Shown in pieces: positions 43,868 to 54,636 of a DNA stretch of 64,000 nt. The translations under genes and the position numbers were made by a program. The notes under the pieces were generated by a model that was not told where the DNA came from, ran no database searches, and saw only the letters and a program-made list of their open reading frames with translations. Every line of letters begins with the position of its first letter. Position 1 is the first letter of the stretch. The stretch is from positions 1-64,000 of the forward strand of contig NZ_PHRF01000035.1 in NCBI RefSeq assembly GCF_004151105.1. Direction: 5' to 3'. Source of the DNA: Streptomyces sp. L-9-10 (GTDB lineage: Bacteria > Actinomycetota > Actinomycetes > Streptomycetales > Streptomycetaceae).

Positions 43868-45209
43868 CTGCGGCCTCCCTGGGGGCGGGGACGTGGTGGC
43901 GCGGGTGGACGGGCCTGACCAGTTCATTGGCGACGAAGCCGATGACCAGCAGCCCGATCATGATGGTGAACGAAAGACCGTACAGCCCGGATCCGCTTCT
44001 GCCCGCCTCTTCCTGACTGTCCGCCACCCGGTTGACGATCAGCGGGCCGAGCACACCGGCGGTGGACCAGGCGGTGAGCAGCCGGCCGTGGATGGCACCC
44101 ACCTGATAGGTGCCGAAGAGATCCTTGAGATAGGCGGGGATCGTGGCGAACCCGCCTCCGTAGAAGGACAGGATCACCAGCGCGCAGAGGACGAACAGCG
44201 GCTTGGAGGAGTCGCCGAACTGTGAGATCAGCAGATACATCACCGCGCCGACGCCGAGATAGACGCGGTACATGTTCTTCCGGCCGATCAGGTCCGAGGT
44301 GGAGGACCAGCCGATCCGGCCCGCCATGTTGGCTGCGGACAGCAGCGCCACGAAACCGGCGGCGGCCGAGACGCTGACGGGCGCGTCGGTCTCCGCGAAG
44401 AAGTCGGTGATCATCGGGGCGGCCTTCTCCAGGATCCCGATCCCCGCGGTGACGTTCATGCACAGCACGACCCACAGGCACCAGAACTGCGGGGTGCGCA
44501 CGGCGGACCTGGCGGACACCTGCGCGGTGGAGATCAGCGCGCCCGCCGCGGGCTTCGCGGCGCCGGGGGCCGGCTTCGCCGCGCCGTCCCCGCCCTGCCG
44601 GTAGCCGGGCGGGGGTACGCGGACGAGCAGCACGCCGAGCGCCATGAACACCGCGTACACCAGCCCGTGCACCAGGAAGGCGAGCGCGATCCCCTTGCTC
44701 CCCGCGCCGAACGAGTCCAGCATCTGCGCGGACCACGGCGAGGCGATGAGCGCGCCGCCGCCGAAGCCCATGATGGCGATGCCGGTGGCCATGCCGGGCC
44801 GGTCGGGGAACCACTTGATCAGGGTGGAGACGGGCGAGATGTAACCGATGCCGAGGCCGATACCGCCGACGAAGCCGTAGCCGAAGACGATCAGCCAGTA
44901 CTGCTCGGTGACGGCGCCCAGCGCGGCGAGCAGAAAGCCCGACGAGAAACAGCAGAGGGCGACCGTCATCGCCCAGCGCGGCCCTCTGCGTTCGACGAGC
45001 GTGCCGCCGAAGGCCGCCGACAGGCCGAGCATGACGATGCCCAGCTGGAACGGGAGGGCGCTGGCGGTGCCGGAGAGGCCGAGCGCCGATTCGAGCGGCG
45101 GTTTGAACACGCTCCAGGCGTAGGCCTGGCCGATCGACAGGTGCACCGACAGCGCGGCGGGGGGCACCAGCCAGCGGCTCCAGCCGGCGGGCGCGAGTGG
45201 TGGCGTCAT
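43830..45209 (-). CDS. OFA-family MFS transporter (third paralogue)
   Basis: 459 aa from ATG 45209. OxlT-type features: SIGQAYAWSVFKPPLE at the first helix, GYGFVGGIGLGIGYISPVST, LIKWFPDRPGMATG, and GRIGWSSTSDLIGRKN. It is not a tandem copy of the two carriers at 18.8-21.6 kb but a different branch of the same family. Its promoter faces the ketopantoate-reductase-like gene and carries an ACTGTA site. With the small subunit it probably exchanges oxalate for formate or another anion. Confidence 0.86.
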   Translation of the reverse strand: MTPPLAPAGWSRWLVPPAALSVHLSIGQAYAWSVFKPPLESALGLSGTASALPFQLGIVMLGLSAAFGGTLVERRGPRWAMTVALCCFSSGFLLAALGAVTEQYWLIVFGYGFVGGIGLGIGYISPVSTLIKWFPDRPGMATGIAIMGFGGGALIASPWSAQMLDSFGAGSKGIALAFLVHGLVYAVFMALGVLLVRVPPPGYRQGGDGAAKPAPGAAKPAAGALISTAQVSARSAVRTPQFWCLWVVLCMNVTAGIGILEKAAPMITDFFAETDAPVSVSAAAGFVALLSAANMAGRIGWSSTSDLIGRKNMYRVYLGVGAVMYLLISQFGDSSKPLFVLCALVILSFYGGGFATIPAYLKDLFGTYQVGAIHGRLLTAWSTAGVLGPLIVNRVADSQEEAGRSGSGLYGLSFTIMIGLLVIGFVANELVRPVHPRHHVPAPREAADDHVPSEEHRAA

Positions 45210-45307
45210 GGTCGGGAACTCTAGGAACCGACCGACCGGTAGGGAAGATCTCCGGCCGAGTTTGCCGACTGCATACCTTTCCGGAGCCTTGTCGACCAGA
45301 AGTACAT

Positions 45308-45320
45308 ACTGTAGACAATA
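45308..45320. promoter_or_regulatory. ACTGTA-type operator between MFS and reductase genes
   Basis: ACTGTAGACAATA, near the centre of the 207-bp divergent gap, about 97-99 bp from both start codons. It matches the copy near the GntR gene at 12 of 13 positions. Confidence 0.65.
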
Positions 45321-45416
45321 TATCGTCAACACGGAGTGTGATCAACAGCACAGAGAACAGACAGCGGAGTGTGACCCTTCCCTCGGTCTCCCTCAAACCG
45401 AACGGAGAGCCCCACA

Positions 45417-46394
45417 GTGAAAGTCGCAGTTGTCGGCGCCGGAGCGATCGGCGCCTATGTCGGAGCCGCTCTCGACCGAGCGGGTGCCGACGTCCATCTC
45501 ATCGCCCGCGGGCCGCATTTGTCCGCCATGCGGCAGCACGGAGTCAGAGTGCTCAGCCCACGCGGCGATTTCACCGCGCGGGTGCACGCCACCGACCGGC
45601 CGGAGGACATCGGTCCGGTCGACTATGTGTTCCTCGGGCTGAAGGCCAACTCCTATGCGGCGTGCGGGCCGCTGGTGACGCCCCTGCTCAAGGACAGTAC
45701 GGCGGTCATCGCCGCCCAGAACGGCATTCCCTGGTGGTACTTCCACGGCCACGGCGGCCCGCACGACGGCCGGCGGGTCGAGAGTGTCGACCCGGGCGGC
45801 TCGGTCAGCGCCGTACTCCCACCCGAACGTGCGATCGGGTGTGTGGTGTACGCGGCGACGGAGCTGGAGGGACCGGGCATCGTCCGGCATCTCGAAGGCA
45901 CCCGGTTCTCGATCGGCGAACCTGACCGCTCGGTGTCCGCGAGGTGTCTGGAATTCAGCGATGCCATGCGCACCGGAGGTCTCAAATGTCCGGTCGAGGC
46001 CGAGTTGCGCGAGGACATCTGGATCAAGCTCCTCGGCAATATCTCGTTCAATCCGATCAGCGCCCTCACCCGCGCCACCATGCGGGAGATGTGTCTGCAC
46101 CGCTCCACCCGCGAGGTCATCGAGCTGATGATGTCGGAGGCCCTGCGGGTCGCCGAGGCGCTGGGCTGCCGCCCCGACATATCCGTCGAACGGCGGCTGG
46201 CCGGGGCGGAACGGGTCGGTGACCACCGGACCTCCACTCTCCAGGACCTGGAGAAGGGCAAGCCCCTGGAGCTGGATGTCCTGCTCGCCGCCGTCGTGGA
46301 ACTCGCCGCGATCAGTGATGTCCAGGTGCCGACGCTCCGCACGGTGGACGCGATCTCCGATCTGCTGGCTCGCGGTGTGACCGCCGCCGCCTGA
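45417..46394 (+). CDS. Ketopantoate-reductase family protein, candidate oxalyl-CoA reductase
   Basis: 325 aa, GTG start. N-terminal Rossmann motif KVAVVGAGAIGAYVGAAL; VFLGLKANSY; the family's catalytic Lys in DIWIKLLGNISFNPISAL; and EALGCRPDI. General PanE enzymes reduce ketopantoate. In Methylobacterium a PanE-like enzyme (PanE2) reduces oxalyl-CoA to glyoxylate, and this gene lies in an oxalate regulon beside an OFA carrier and under the shared operator. That makes oxalyl-CoA the more likely substrate; sequence alone cannot decide. GGAGAG is at 45404-45409. Confidence 0.8.
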   Translation: MKVAVVGAGAIGAYVGAALDRAGADVHLIARGPHLSAMRQHGVRVLSPRGDFTARVHATDRPEDIGPVDYVFLGLKANSYAACGPLVTPLLKDSTAVIAAQNGIPWWYFHGHGGPHDGRRVESVDPGGSVSAVLPPERAIGCVVYAATELEGPGIVRHLEGTRFSIGEPDRSVSARCLEFSDAMRTGGLKCPVEAELREDIWIKLLGNISFNPISALTRATMREMCLHRSTREVIELMMSEALRVAEALGCRPDISVERRLAGAERVGDHRTSTLQDLEKGKPLELDVLLAAVVELAAISDVQVPTLRTVDAISDLLARGVTAAA

Positions 46395-46475
46395 CGGCCC
46401 GTCGGCGATTCCCGGAGAGGCGGGTACGCGTCAAATCCCCGCACTGGGGTTCCCTCGCGTACCCGCCGTCGGGAT

Positions 46476-46488
46476 ACTGTATGCAATG
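46476..46488. promoter_or_regulatory. ACTGTA-type operator before the formate dehydrogenase operon
   Basis: ACTGTATGCAATG, identical over 13 bp to the site at 15040-15052, 35 bp upstream of the GTG start. Close enough to block the ribosome site or promoter when bound. Confidence 0.7.
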
Positions 46489-46522
46489 GGGCGCGGCCAT
46501 CACTCCCAAAGGAGAGCGCAGC

Positions 46523-48448
46523 GTGAAGAAGCGAGATCGCACGCCGAAAACGTATGCCCGCATCACCCACCCCCTGGTGCGGGACGACAAGGGCGGCCCC
46601 CTCCGCAGGGCGACCTGGGACGAGGCGCTGGACCGCGCGGCCGAGGGCCTGGGCGCCGCACGCGGCGCGTTCGGGATGTTCTCCTGCGCCCGCGCCACCA
46701 ACGAAATGAACTATGTGGCCCAGAAGTTCGCCCGTGTGGTGATGGGCACCAACAACGTGGACTCCTGTAACAGGACCTGCCACGCGCCGAGTGTGGCCGG
46801 CCTCTCCGCCGTCTTCGGATCCGGCGGCGGCACCTCCTCGTACGGGGAGGTCGACCACACGGATCTGATCGTGATGTGGGGCTCCAACGCCCGCTTCGCC
46901 CACCCGATCTTCTTCCAGCATGTACTGCGGGGCATCAGGAACGGCGCGCGGATGTACGCCGTCGACCCCCGCCGTACCTCCACCGCCGAATGGGCCGAGA
47001 GCTGGCTGGGACTGAACGTCGGTACGGACATCCCGCTGGCCCACGCGGTCGGCCGCGAGATCATCCACGCGGGGCTGCACAACCGCTCGTTCATCGAGCG
47101 CGCCACCACCGGGTTCGAGGAGTACGCCGCCGAGGTCGAGCCGTGGACACTGTCGGTGGCCGAGCAGGTGACCGGCGTACCGGCCGAGGCGATCCGCGAG
47201 CTCGCGCACGCCTACGCCCGCGCCGAACGGGCCCAGTTGTGCTGGACGCTGGGCATCACCGAACACCACAACGGCACCGACAACGTACGGGCGCTGATCA
47301 ATCTCTCCCTCCTCACCGGGCATGTCGGCCGGTACGGCTCGGGTGTGCAGCCGCTGCGCGGCCAGAACAACGTGCAGGGCGGTGGCGACATGGGCGCCAT
47401 CCCCAACCGGCTGCCCGGCTTCCAGGACATCCTGGAGCCCGGTGTCCGGCGCAAGTTCGAGACCGCGTGGGACACCGTGATCCAGCCGCACTACGGACTG
47501 AACCTGACGGACATGTTCGAGGCGATGGAGACCGGCGAGCTGAAGGCCGTCTACTGCATCGGCGAGAACCCCGCCCAGTCCGAGGCCGACAGCGAGCAGG
47601 CCGTGGAGCGGATGAAGCGGCTCGACTGCCTCGTGGTGCAGGACATCTTCCTCACCAAGACCGCCGAACTCGCCGATGTGGTGCTGCCCGCCACCGCCGC
47701 CTGGGCGGAGACGGACGGCACCACCACCAACAGCGAGCGCCGGGTGCAGCGGGTGCGCAAGGCCGTCGAGCCGCCCGGCGAGGCGCGCGAGGACATCGAC
47801 ATCATCTGCGACCTGGCGGGCCGGCTCGGGCACGCCTGGAAGTACGCGGACGCCGAGTCGGTGTGGAACGAGCTGCGTTCGGTCTCCCCCGACCACTACG
47901 GCATGACCTACGAGCGGCTGGCGGAGCATCAGGGCATTCAGTGGCCCTGCCCGGACACGGACAAGCTCGAACCGACCTATCTGCATGGCAGGTTGTGGGA
48001 GGCGGACCCGGCCAGGCGCGGCCGGCTCGCGCCCTTCGGCATCGTCAAGCACGACCCCCCGGTCGATCTGACGGACGATCAGTATCCGATCAGGCTCACC
48101 ACGGGACGCCGGCTCGACTCGTACAACACCGGTGTGCAGAGCGGGAGTTTTGCCTCTCCGCTGCGGCGCGGCGAGTATGTCGAGCTGTGCCCCGAGGACG
48201 CCGAGCGGTACGGGGTGACGGTGGGCGAGGAGGTCCGAATCTCGTCGCGGCGCGGCACCGTACAGGCGCCGGTCTGGGTCGACCCCGGGCTCCGTCCCGG
48301 TCTGGCCTTCATGACCATGCACTTCCCGGACGAGGTGGACACCAACCAGCTGACCATCGAGGCAAATTGCCCGATCGCGGGCACCGCCGAGTTCAAGGCA
48401 TCGGCGATCCGGATCGAGAAGCTGCCCGCAGCGGCATCGAGGAGCTGA
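46523..48448 (+). CDS. Formate dehydrogenase catalytic (molybdopterin) subunit lacking its 4Fe-4S domain
   Basis: 641 aa from GTG 46523 (AAAGGAGAG 7 bp upstream). It aligns by eye with the Mo-bis-MGD part of FdhF/FdsA: LRRATWDEALDRAAEGLG, NEMNYVAQKFARVVMGTNNV, the metal-ligand Cys86 in SCNRTCHAPSVAGL, RGQNNVQGGGDMGA, VVQDIFLTKTAELADVVLPA, IQWPCPDTD and YNTGVQSGSF-type C-terminal segments. The usual N-terminal 4Fe-4S domain (CxYCGVGC) is absent; it is instead at the C-terminus of the protein at 50341-51198. Oxidises formate to CO2. Confidence 0.9.
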   Translation: MKKRDRTPKTYARITHPLVRDDKGGPLRRATWDEALDRAAEGLGAARGAFGMFSCARATNEMNYVAQKFARVVMGTNNVDSCNRTCHAPSVAGLSAVFGSGGGTSSYGEVDHTDLIVMWGSNARFAHPIFFQHVLRGIRNGARMYAVDPRRTSTAEWAESWLGLNVGTDIPLAHAVGREIIHAGLHNRSFIERATTGFEEYAAEVEPWTLSVAEQVTGVPAEAIRELAHAYARAERAQLCWTLGITEHHNGTDNVRALINLSLLTGHVGRYGSGVQPLRGQNNVQGGGDMGAIPNRLPGFQDILEPGVRRKFETAWDTVIQPHYGLNLTDMFEAMETGELKAVYCIGENPAQSEADSEQAVERMKRLDCLVVQDIFLTKTAELADVVLPATAAWAETDGTTTNSERRVQRVRKAVEPPGEAREDIDIICDLAGRLGHAWKYADAESVWNELRSVSPDHYGMTYERLAEHQGIQWPCPDTDKLEPTYLHGRLWEADPARRGRLAPFGIVKHDPPVDLTDDQYPIRLTTGRRLDSYNTGVQSGSFASPLRRGEYVELCPEDAERYGVTVGEEVRISSRRGTVQAPVWVDPGLRPGLAFMTMHFPDEVDTNQLTIEANCPIAGTAEFKASAIRIEKLPAAASRS

Positions 48449-48454
48449 GACTCA

Positions 48455-50340
<1,886 letters not shown>

Positions 50341-50344
<4 letters not shown>

Positions 50345-51198
50345 CCGCGATACCGCTTCAACCACCGCGCCGGCTCATCGAGTTCACCCTGGACGGCCAG
50401 GAGACCCGGGTACCGGAGGGGTCCACACTGCTCGACGCCTGCCGGGCCGCGGGCAAGGACATCCCGACGCTCTGCGAGGGCGACACACTGACCCCCAAGA
50501 ACGCCTGCCGGGTGTGTGTCGTCGAGGTCGAGGGCGCCCGTACGCTGGCGCCCGCCTGCTCGCGCCGCGCGGAGGCGGGCATGGACGTCCGTACGGACAC
50601 CGAGCGCGCCCGGCACAGCCGGAAGATCGTCCTCGAACTCCTCGCCTCGTCGACCGATCTCTCGACCACCCCGAGGGCCGCGGAGTGGCTCAAGGAGTAC
50701 GACGCGAAGCCCGAGCGCTTCGGGCCCGACGCGGCCAGGCTGAACGAGGAACCGAAGATCGACAATGATCTGTACGTCCGCGACTACGACAAGTGCATCC
50801 AGTGCTACAAGTGTGTCGACGCATGCGGTGAGCAGTGGCAGAATTCCTTCGCGATCTCCGTTGCGGGCCGCGGCTTCGACGCCCGTATCTCCACCGAGCA
50901 CGACACACCGCTCACCGATTCGGCCTGTGTCTACTGCGGTAACTGCATCGAGGTCTGCCCGACCGGAGCACTCAGCTTCAAGTCGGAATTCGACATGCGG
51001 GAGGCCGGTACCTGGAACGAACCGGCCCAGACGGAGACCACCACGATCTGCGCCTACTGCGGTGTCGGCTGCAATCTGACACTGCACGTGCAGGACAATG
51101 AGATCGTGAAGGTCACCTCGCCGCACGACAACCCGGTGACGCACGGAAACCTCTGCATCAAGGGCCGTTTCGGCTACCAGCACGTACAGCAGCACTGA
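50341..51198 (+). CDS. Fe-S subunit of formate dehydrogenase carrying the transposed 4Fe-4S domain
   Basis: 285 aa. N-terminal [2Fe-2S] ferredoxin/NuoG-like domain (IPTLCEGDTLTPKNACRVCVV), a His/Cys-type region, two 4Fe-4S clusters (KCIQCYKCVDACGE and CVYCGNCIEVCPTGAL), and a final domain TICAYCGVGCNLTLHVQDNE ending GNLCIKGRFGYQHVQ. That last domain is what normally begins the catalytic chain of FdsA/FdhA. So the catalytic polypeptide is split and its N-terminal half is a separate gene placed third in the operon. Confidence 0.9.
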
Positions 51199-51228
51199 CT
51201 TCGGCACCGACGAGTAGGACTGGATCAC

Positions 51229-52068
51229 ATGGGACGGGTCACCGAGCGCCGCCGCACCATCCGTATCCGGGACGGAGCCGTCTCGACCCGTCCCGACACC
51301 CTGGTGGCGGAAGAGCCGCTGGAAATCCGGCTGAACGGCAAACCCCTCGCCATCACCATGCGCACGCCGGGCGACGACTTCGCGCTCGCGGCGGGCTTCC
51401 TGGTCAGCGAAGGGGTCCTGGCGGCGGGATCCGACGTCCAGTCCATCGTGTACTGCGCCGGAGCGAAGGACGACGGCTCGAACACGTACAACGTGGTCGA
51501 CGTACGGCTGGCGCCGGGAGTCCCCGTGCCGGACATCACGCTGGAGCGCAATGTCTACACGACCTCGTCGTGCGGGCTGTGCGGCAAGGCCAGCCTGGAC
51601 GCCGTACGGACCACCGCCCGGTTCCCGATCAATGACACTCCCCCGGTCCGCGTCGAACCCGCGCTGCTCTCCGGTCTCCCCGACCGGCTGCGAGCGGCAC
51701 AGCAGGTCTTCGACCGGACGGGGGGCCTCCACGCGGCCGCGCTGTTCTCCGAGGACGGCGAGATGCTCGACATCCGGGAGGACGTCGGCCGCCACAACGC
51801 CGTCGACAAGCTCGTCGGCCGGGCACTGCGGCAGGACCTGCTGCCGCTCTCCCGGGCGATCCTGCTCGTCTCCGGCCGCGCTTCTTTCGAACTCGCACAG
51901 AAAGCCGTGATGGCGGGCATTCCTGTGCTGGCGGCGGTGTCGGCGCCTTCGTCGCTCGCCGTCGATCTCGCCGCGGAGACCGGGCTCACGCTCGTCGGCT
52001 TCCTCCGCGGCACCTCCATGAACGTGTACGCGGGGGACGGGAGGATCGCCCTTCACACCGGGGTCTGA
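51229..52068 (+). CDS. fdhD: Formate dehydrogenase accessory sulfurtransferase FdhD
   Basis: 279 aa. FdhD hallmarks: [20 protein letters not shown], the Cys pair in [55 protein letters not shown]. It moves sulfur from the cysteine desulfurase to the Mo cofactor, which is needed for formate dehydrogenase activity. It lies 30 bp after the Fe-S subunit and closes the operon before a terminator. ATG at 51229. Confidence 0.95.
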   Translation: MGRVTERRRTIRIRDGAVSTRPDTLVAEEPLEIRLNGKPLAITMRTPGDDFALAAGFLVSEGVLAAGSDVQSIVYCAGAKDDGSNTYNVVDVRLAPGVPVPDITLERNVYTTSSCGLCGKASLDAVRTTARFPINDTPPVRVEPALLSGLPDRLRAAQQVFDRTGGLHAAALFSEDGEMLDIREDVGRHNAVDKLVGRALRQDLLPLSRAILLVSGRASFELAQKAVMAGIPVLAAVSAPSSLAVDLAAETGLTLVGFLRGTSMNVYAGDGRIALHTGV

Positions 52069-52089
52069 CCACCCCCGCTGCACGGAACA

Positions 52090-52134
52090 GGGCCCGGCCG
52101 GCGGGGAGCGCCCCCTGCGTCGGCCGGGTCCTTT
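52090..52134 (+). terminator. Terminator of the formate dehydrogenase operon
   Basis: An 11-bp stem (52090-52100 with 52121-52131; one G-T pair) with a GC-rich loop, followed by TTTC, 22 bp after the fdhD stop. Confidence 0.7.
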
Positions 52135-52179
52135 CTCATGTCTCTCTTTTTGGGGCTCGGTTCGCCTCCGGGGCGCTTC

Positions 52180-52261
52180 GCGCCGACGCCGTGAGGCCCA
52201 CCGTGCTCGATTCGCTCGTTCCTCACGAACCTCCGCGCGCTCGGCCTCACGGCGTCGGCGC
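52180..52261. repeat. Long inverted repeat between convergent genes
   Basis: 19-bp perfect arms (52180-52198 and 52243-52261) with a 44-bp centre that itself can fold. It ends 12 bp before the stop of the BASS gene. It is larger than a normal terminator and may be a dispersed Streptomyces intergenic element. Confidence 0.75.
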
Positions 52262-52272
52262 GCCCCTTCGGC

Positions 52273-53340
52273 TCACTCGCCGGCGGACGTGGAGACGGGC
52301 GTACGGATCGAGGCGGGCCGCTTCCGGGGTCCTGGGAGACCCGACGGTTCCGACGACCCGGTGTCACGTGCCCGGCGCTTCGCGATCACCGCGCACACCA
52401 TCAACTGCATCTGGTGGAACAGCATCAGCGGCAGTACGGCCAGGCTCGCCTGCGCGCCGAACAGCACGCTCGCCATGGGCAGCCCCGCCGCCAGGCTCTT
52501 CTTCGATCCGGCGAACTGGATCGCGATCCGGTCCGCGCGGCCGAAGCCCAGGCGCTTGCCGCCGTACCAGCTCAGCGAGAGCATCACCGCGAGCAGCACC
52601 GCCTCGACGCCCAGCAGCACCGCCAGCCTGGCGGGGGTCACCTGGTGCCAGATGCCCGCGGCCATGCCCTGGCTGAACGCGGTGTAGACGACCAGCAGGA
52701 CCGAGCCTCGGTCGACCAGGCCGAGCAGAGTGCGGTGGCGGGTGAGGAAGCCGACGATCCAGCGGCGCAGCAACTGGCCCGCGAGGAACGGCAGCAGCAG
52801 TTGGGCGACGATCTTGAACAGCGAGTCGGCGGAGAAGCCGGTCGTCCCGCCGCCGATCAGCAGCGCCGCGAGCAGGGGGGTGATCACGATGCCGACGAGG
52901 CTGGAGAACGATCCGGCGCAGATCGCGGCGGCCACATTGCCGCGGGCGATGGAGGTGAAGGCGATGGACGACTGGACCGTGGAGGGCACCAGGCAGAGGA
53001 AGAGGAGTCCGCTGTAGAGCTCGGGGGTCAGGGCGAACGGTACGAGCCCCCGCGCCGCCAGCCCCAGCAGCGGGAAGAGCAGGAACGTACAGGCGAGGAC
53101 GGTCAGATGGAGCCGCCAGTGCTTCAGCCCGTCGACCATCTCGCGGGTGGAGAGCCGTGCCCCGTAGAGGAAGAACAGCAGCGCCACCGCGCCCGTCGAG
53201 GCCCCGCCCGCGACGTCGGCGACCGTGCCGGAGGCCGGCAGCAGCGCGGCGAGGGCGACGGTTCCGATGAGCGCCAGGATGTAGGGGTCGACAGGCAGCC
53301 AGGACGGGATCCGGATGCGCGGGGAAGGACGGCGGTTCAT
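52273..53340 (-). CDS. Bile acid:sodium symporter (BASS) family transporter
   Basis: 355 aa, about ten membrane helices. BASS-like segments: YILALIGTVALAALLP, LFFLYGARLSTREMVDGL, LVPSTVQSSIAFTSIARGNV (the conserved helix-4 crossover), and IAIQFAGSKKSLAAGLPMASVL (helix-9 crossover). A charged C-terminal tail follows. BASS carriers import organic acids with sodium; the substrate is unknown. Start MNRRPSPR at 53340 has GGAG 4 bp upstream. Divergent from a LysR regulator, its probable controller. Confidence 0.88.
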   Translation of the reverse strand: MNRRPSPRIRIPSWLPVDPYILALIGTVALAALLPASGTVADVAGGASTGAVALLFFLYGARLSTREMVDGLKHWRLHLTVLACTFLLFPLLGLAARGLVPFALTPELYSGLLFLCLVPSTVQSSIAFTSIARGNVAAAICAGSFSSLVGIVITPLLAALLIGGGTTGFSADSLFKIVAQLLLPFLAGQLLRRWIVGFLTRHRTLLGLVDRGSVLLVVYTAFSQGMAAGIWHQVTPARLAVLLGVEAVLLAVMLSLSWYGGKRLGFGRADRIAIQFAGSKKSLAAGLPMASVLFGAQASLAVLPLMLFHQMQLMVCAVIAKRRARDTGSSEPSGLPGPRKRPASIRTPVSTSAGE

Positions 53341-53466
53341 GTGCTCCACTACTGGCTGTCGGTACAGTGCGTGCCTCCCCATGCTCCCCCTGTTCTCCAT
53401 GATCGGGAATCCCGCATACCGCTCTCACTGTCATCGTGATTTGTGATAACGCTCTAACCTGGCGGT

Positions 53467-54348
53467 ATGTACGACCCACGACAGCTGCGCACCTTCCTTG
53501 CCGTGGCCCAGACCCTGAGTTTCACGCAGGCCGCGCACCGGCTCGGGCTGCGCCAGTCCACGGTGAGCCAGCACATCCGCCGTCTTGAGGAGGCGACGGG
53601 GCGGCTGCTGTTCACCCGGGACACCCACAGCGTGGAGCTGACCGAGGACGGCGAGGCCATGCTCGGCTTCGCCCGGACGATCCTGGCGGCCCACGACCGG
53701 GCGGCTGCCTACTTCACCGGGACCCGGCTGCGCGGCCGGCTCAGGTTCGGCGCCTCGGAGGACTTCGTCCTCACCCGGCTCCCGGAGATCCTGGAGACCT
53801 TCCGGCGCGACCATCCCGAGGTCGACCTGGAACTGACCGTGGAGCTCTCCGGCATCCTGCACGAACAGCTGGCGGACGGCCGGCTCGATCTGGTGCTGGC
53901 CAAACGCCGTACGGGCGACCGTCACGGTGAGCTGGTCTGGCAGTCCACCCTGGCCTGGATCGGGGCGCCACAGCTGCGTCTGGACCCGGAGCGTCCGGTC
54001 CCGCTGATCGCCTTTCCGCCGCCCGCCCTCACCCGCGCCCGCGCGCTGGAGGTGCTGGAGGCGCACGACCGGCGCTGGCGCATCGCGTGTACGAGCGGCA
54101 GCCTGAGCGGGCTGATCGCGGCGGCCCGCGCGGGGCTCGGCGTCATGGCGCACACCAGGGGGCTGATACCGCCGGGCCTGGTGCCGGTCCCGGCGAAGGC
54201 CGGGCTGCCCGAGCTGGGCGGCGTGGACTTCGTCCTGCTGCACGGCCGGCGGCGCGGCCGCCCGGAGACCCAGGAGGCGGCGGACGCGCTGGCGGCGGCG
54301 ATCCTGGCGGGCGGCGACCGGCTGCACCGTCCGGCGGCGGACAGCTGA
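53467..54348 (+). CDS. LysR-family regulator
   Basis: 293 aa. N-terminal helix-turn-helix LRTFLAVAQTLSFTQAAHRL and STVSQHIRRLEEATGRLLF; the C-terminal effector domain follows. Divergent from the BASS transporter gene with a 126-bp gap that contains CGGGAATCCCG (53404-53414) and repeated GTGAT. TAACCT 6 bp before the ATG is positioned as a -10 box, so the transcript may be leaderless. It probably regulates the transporter in response to its substrate. Confidence 0.9.
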   Translation: MYDPRQLRTFLAVAQTLSFTQAAHRLGLRQSTVSQHIRRLEEATGRLLFTRDTHSVELTEDGEAMLGFARTILAAHDRAAAYFTGTRLRGRLRFGASEDFVLTRLPEILETFRRDHPEVDLELTVELSGILHEQLADGRLDLVLAKRRTGDRHGELVWQSTLAWIGAPQLRLDPERPVPLIAFPPPALTRARALEVLEAHDRRWRIACTSGSLSGLIAAARAGLGVMAHTRGLIPPGLVPVPAKAGLPELGGVDFVLLHGRRRGRPETQEAADALAAAILAGGDRLHRPAADS

Positions 54349-54636
54349 CGGTCGCCGGGCCCTCGGCGGGGCGCGCACGGACGACGCCACAGGTACGGAC
54401 CAAGGCCCCTGCTCGGTAGAGCGCGCGTGACAGCGGCGTACGGATTCGGTGGAGATTCACCCGCCGGCCACTTACTCCACGGTCAGATGTCTGCCACGAG
54501 CCTGCGAAAGCGGGCTCGAATCGGGCGCTGACCTGTGGCGATACGGCTTCGCTCCGGTTCGCGGACACTCTCCCCCCGGAACGCCCGTTGGGGTACCGTC
54601 ACCCGCGCTGTGCGGAGCGCCACAAGGAGCAGGTCA

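Noticed and set aside
45417..46394. PanE of pantothenate synthesis
   Set aside because: No pan genes nearby; regulation and neighbours fit oxalate metabolism better. Left open in the feature.
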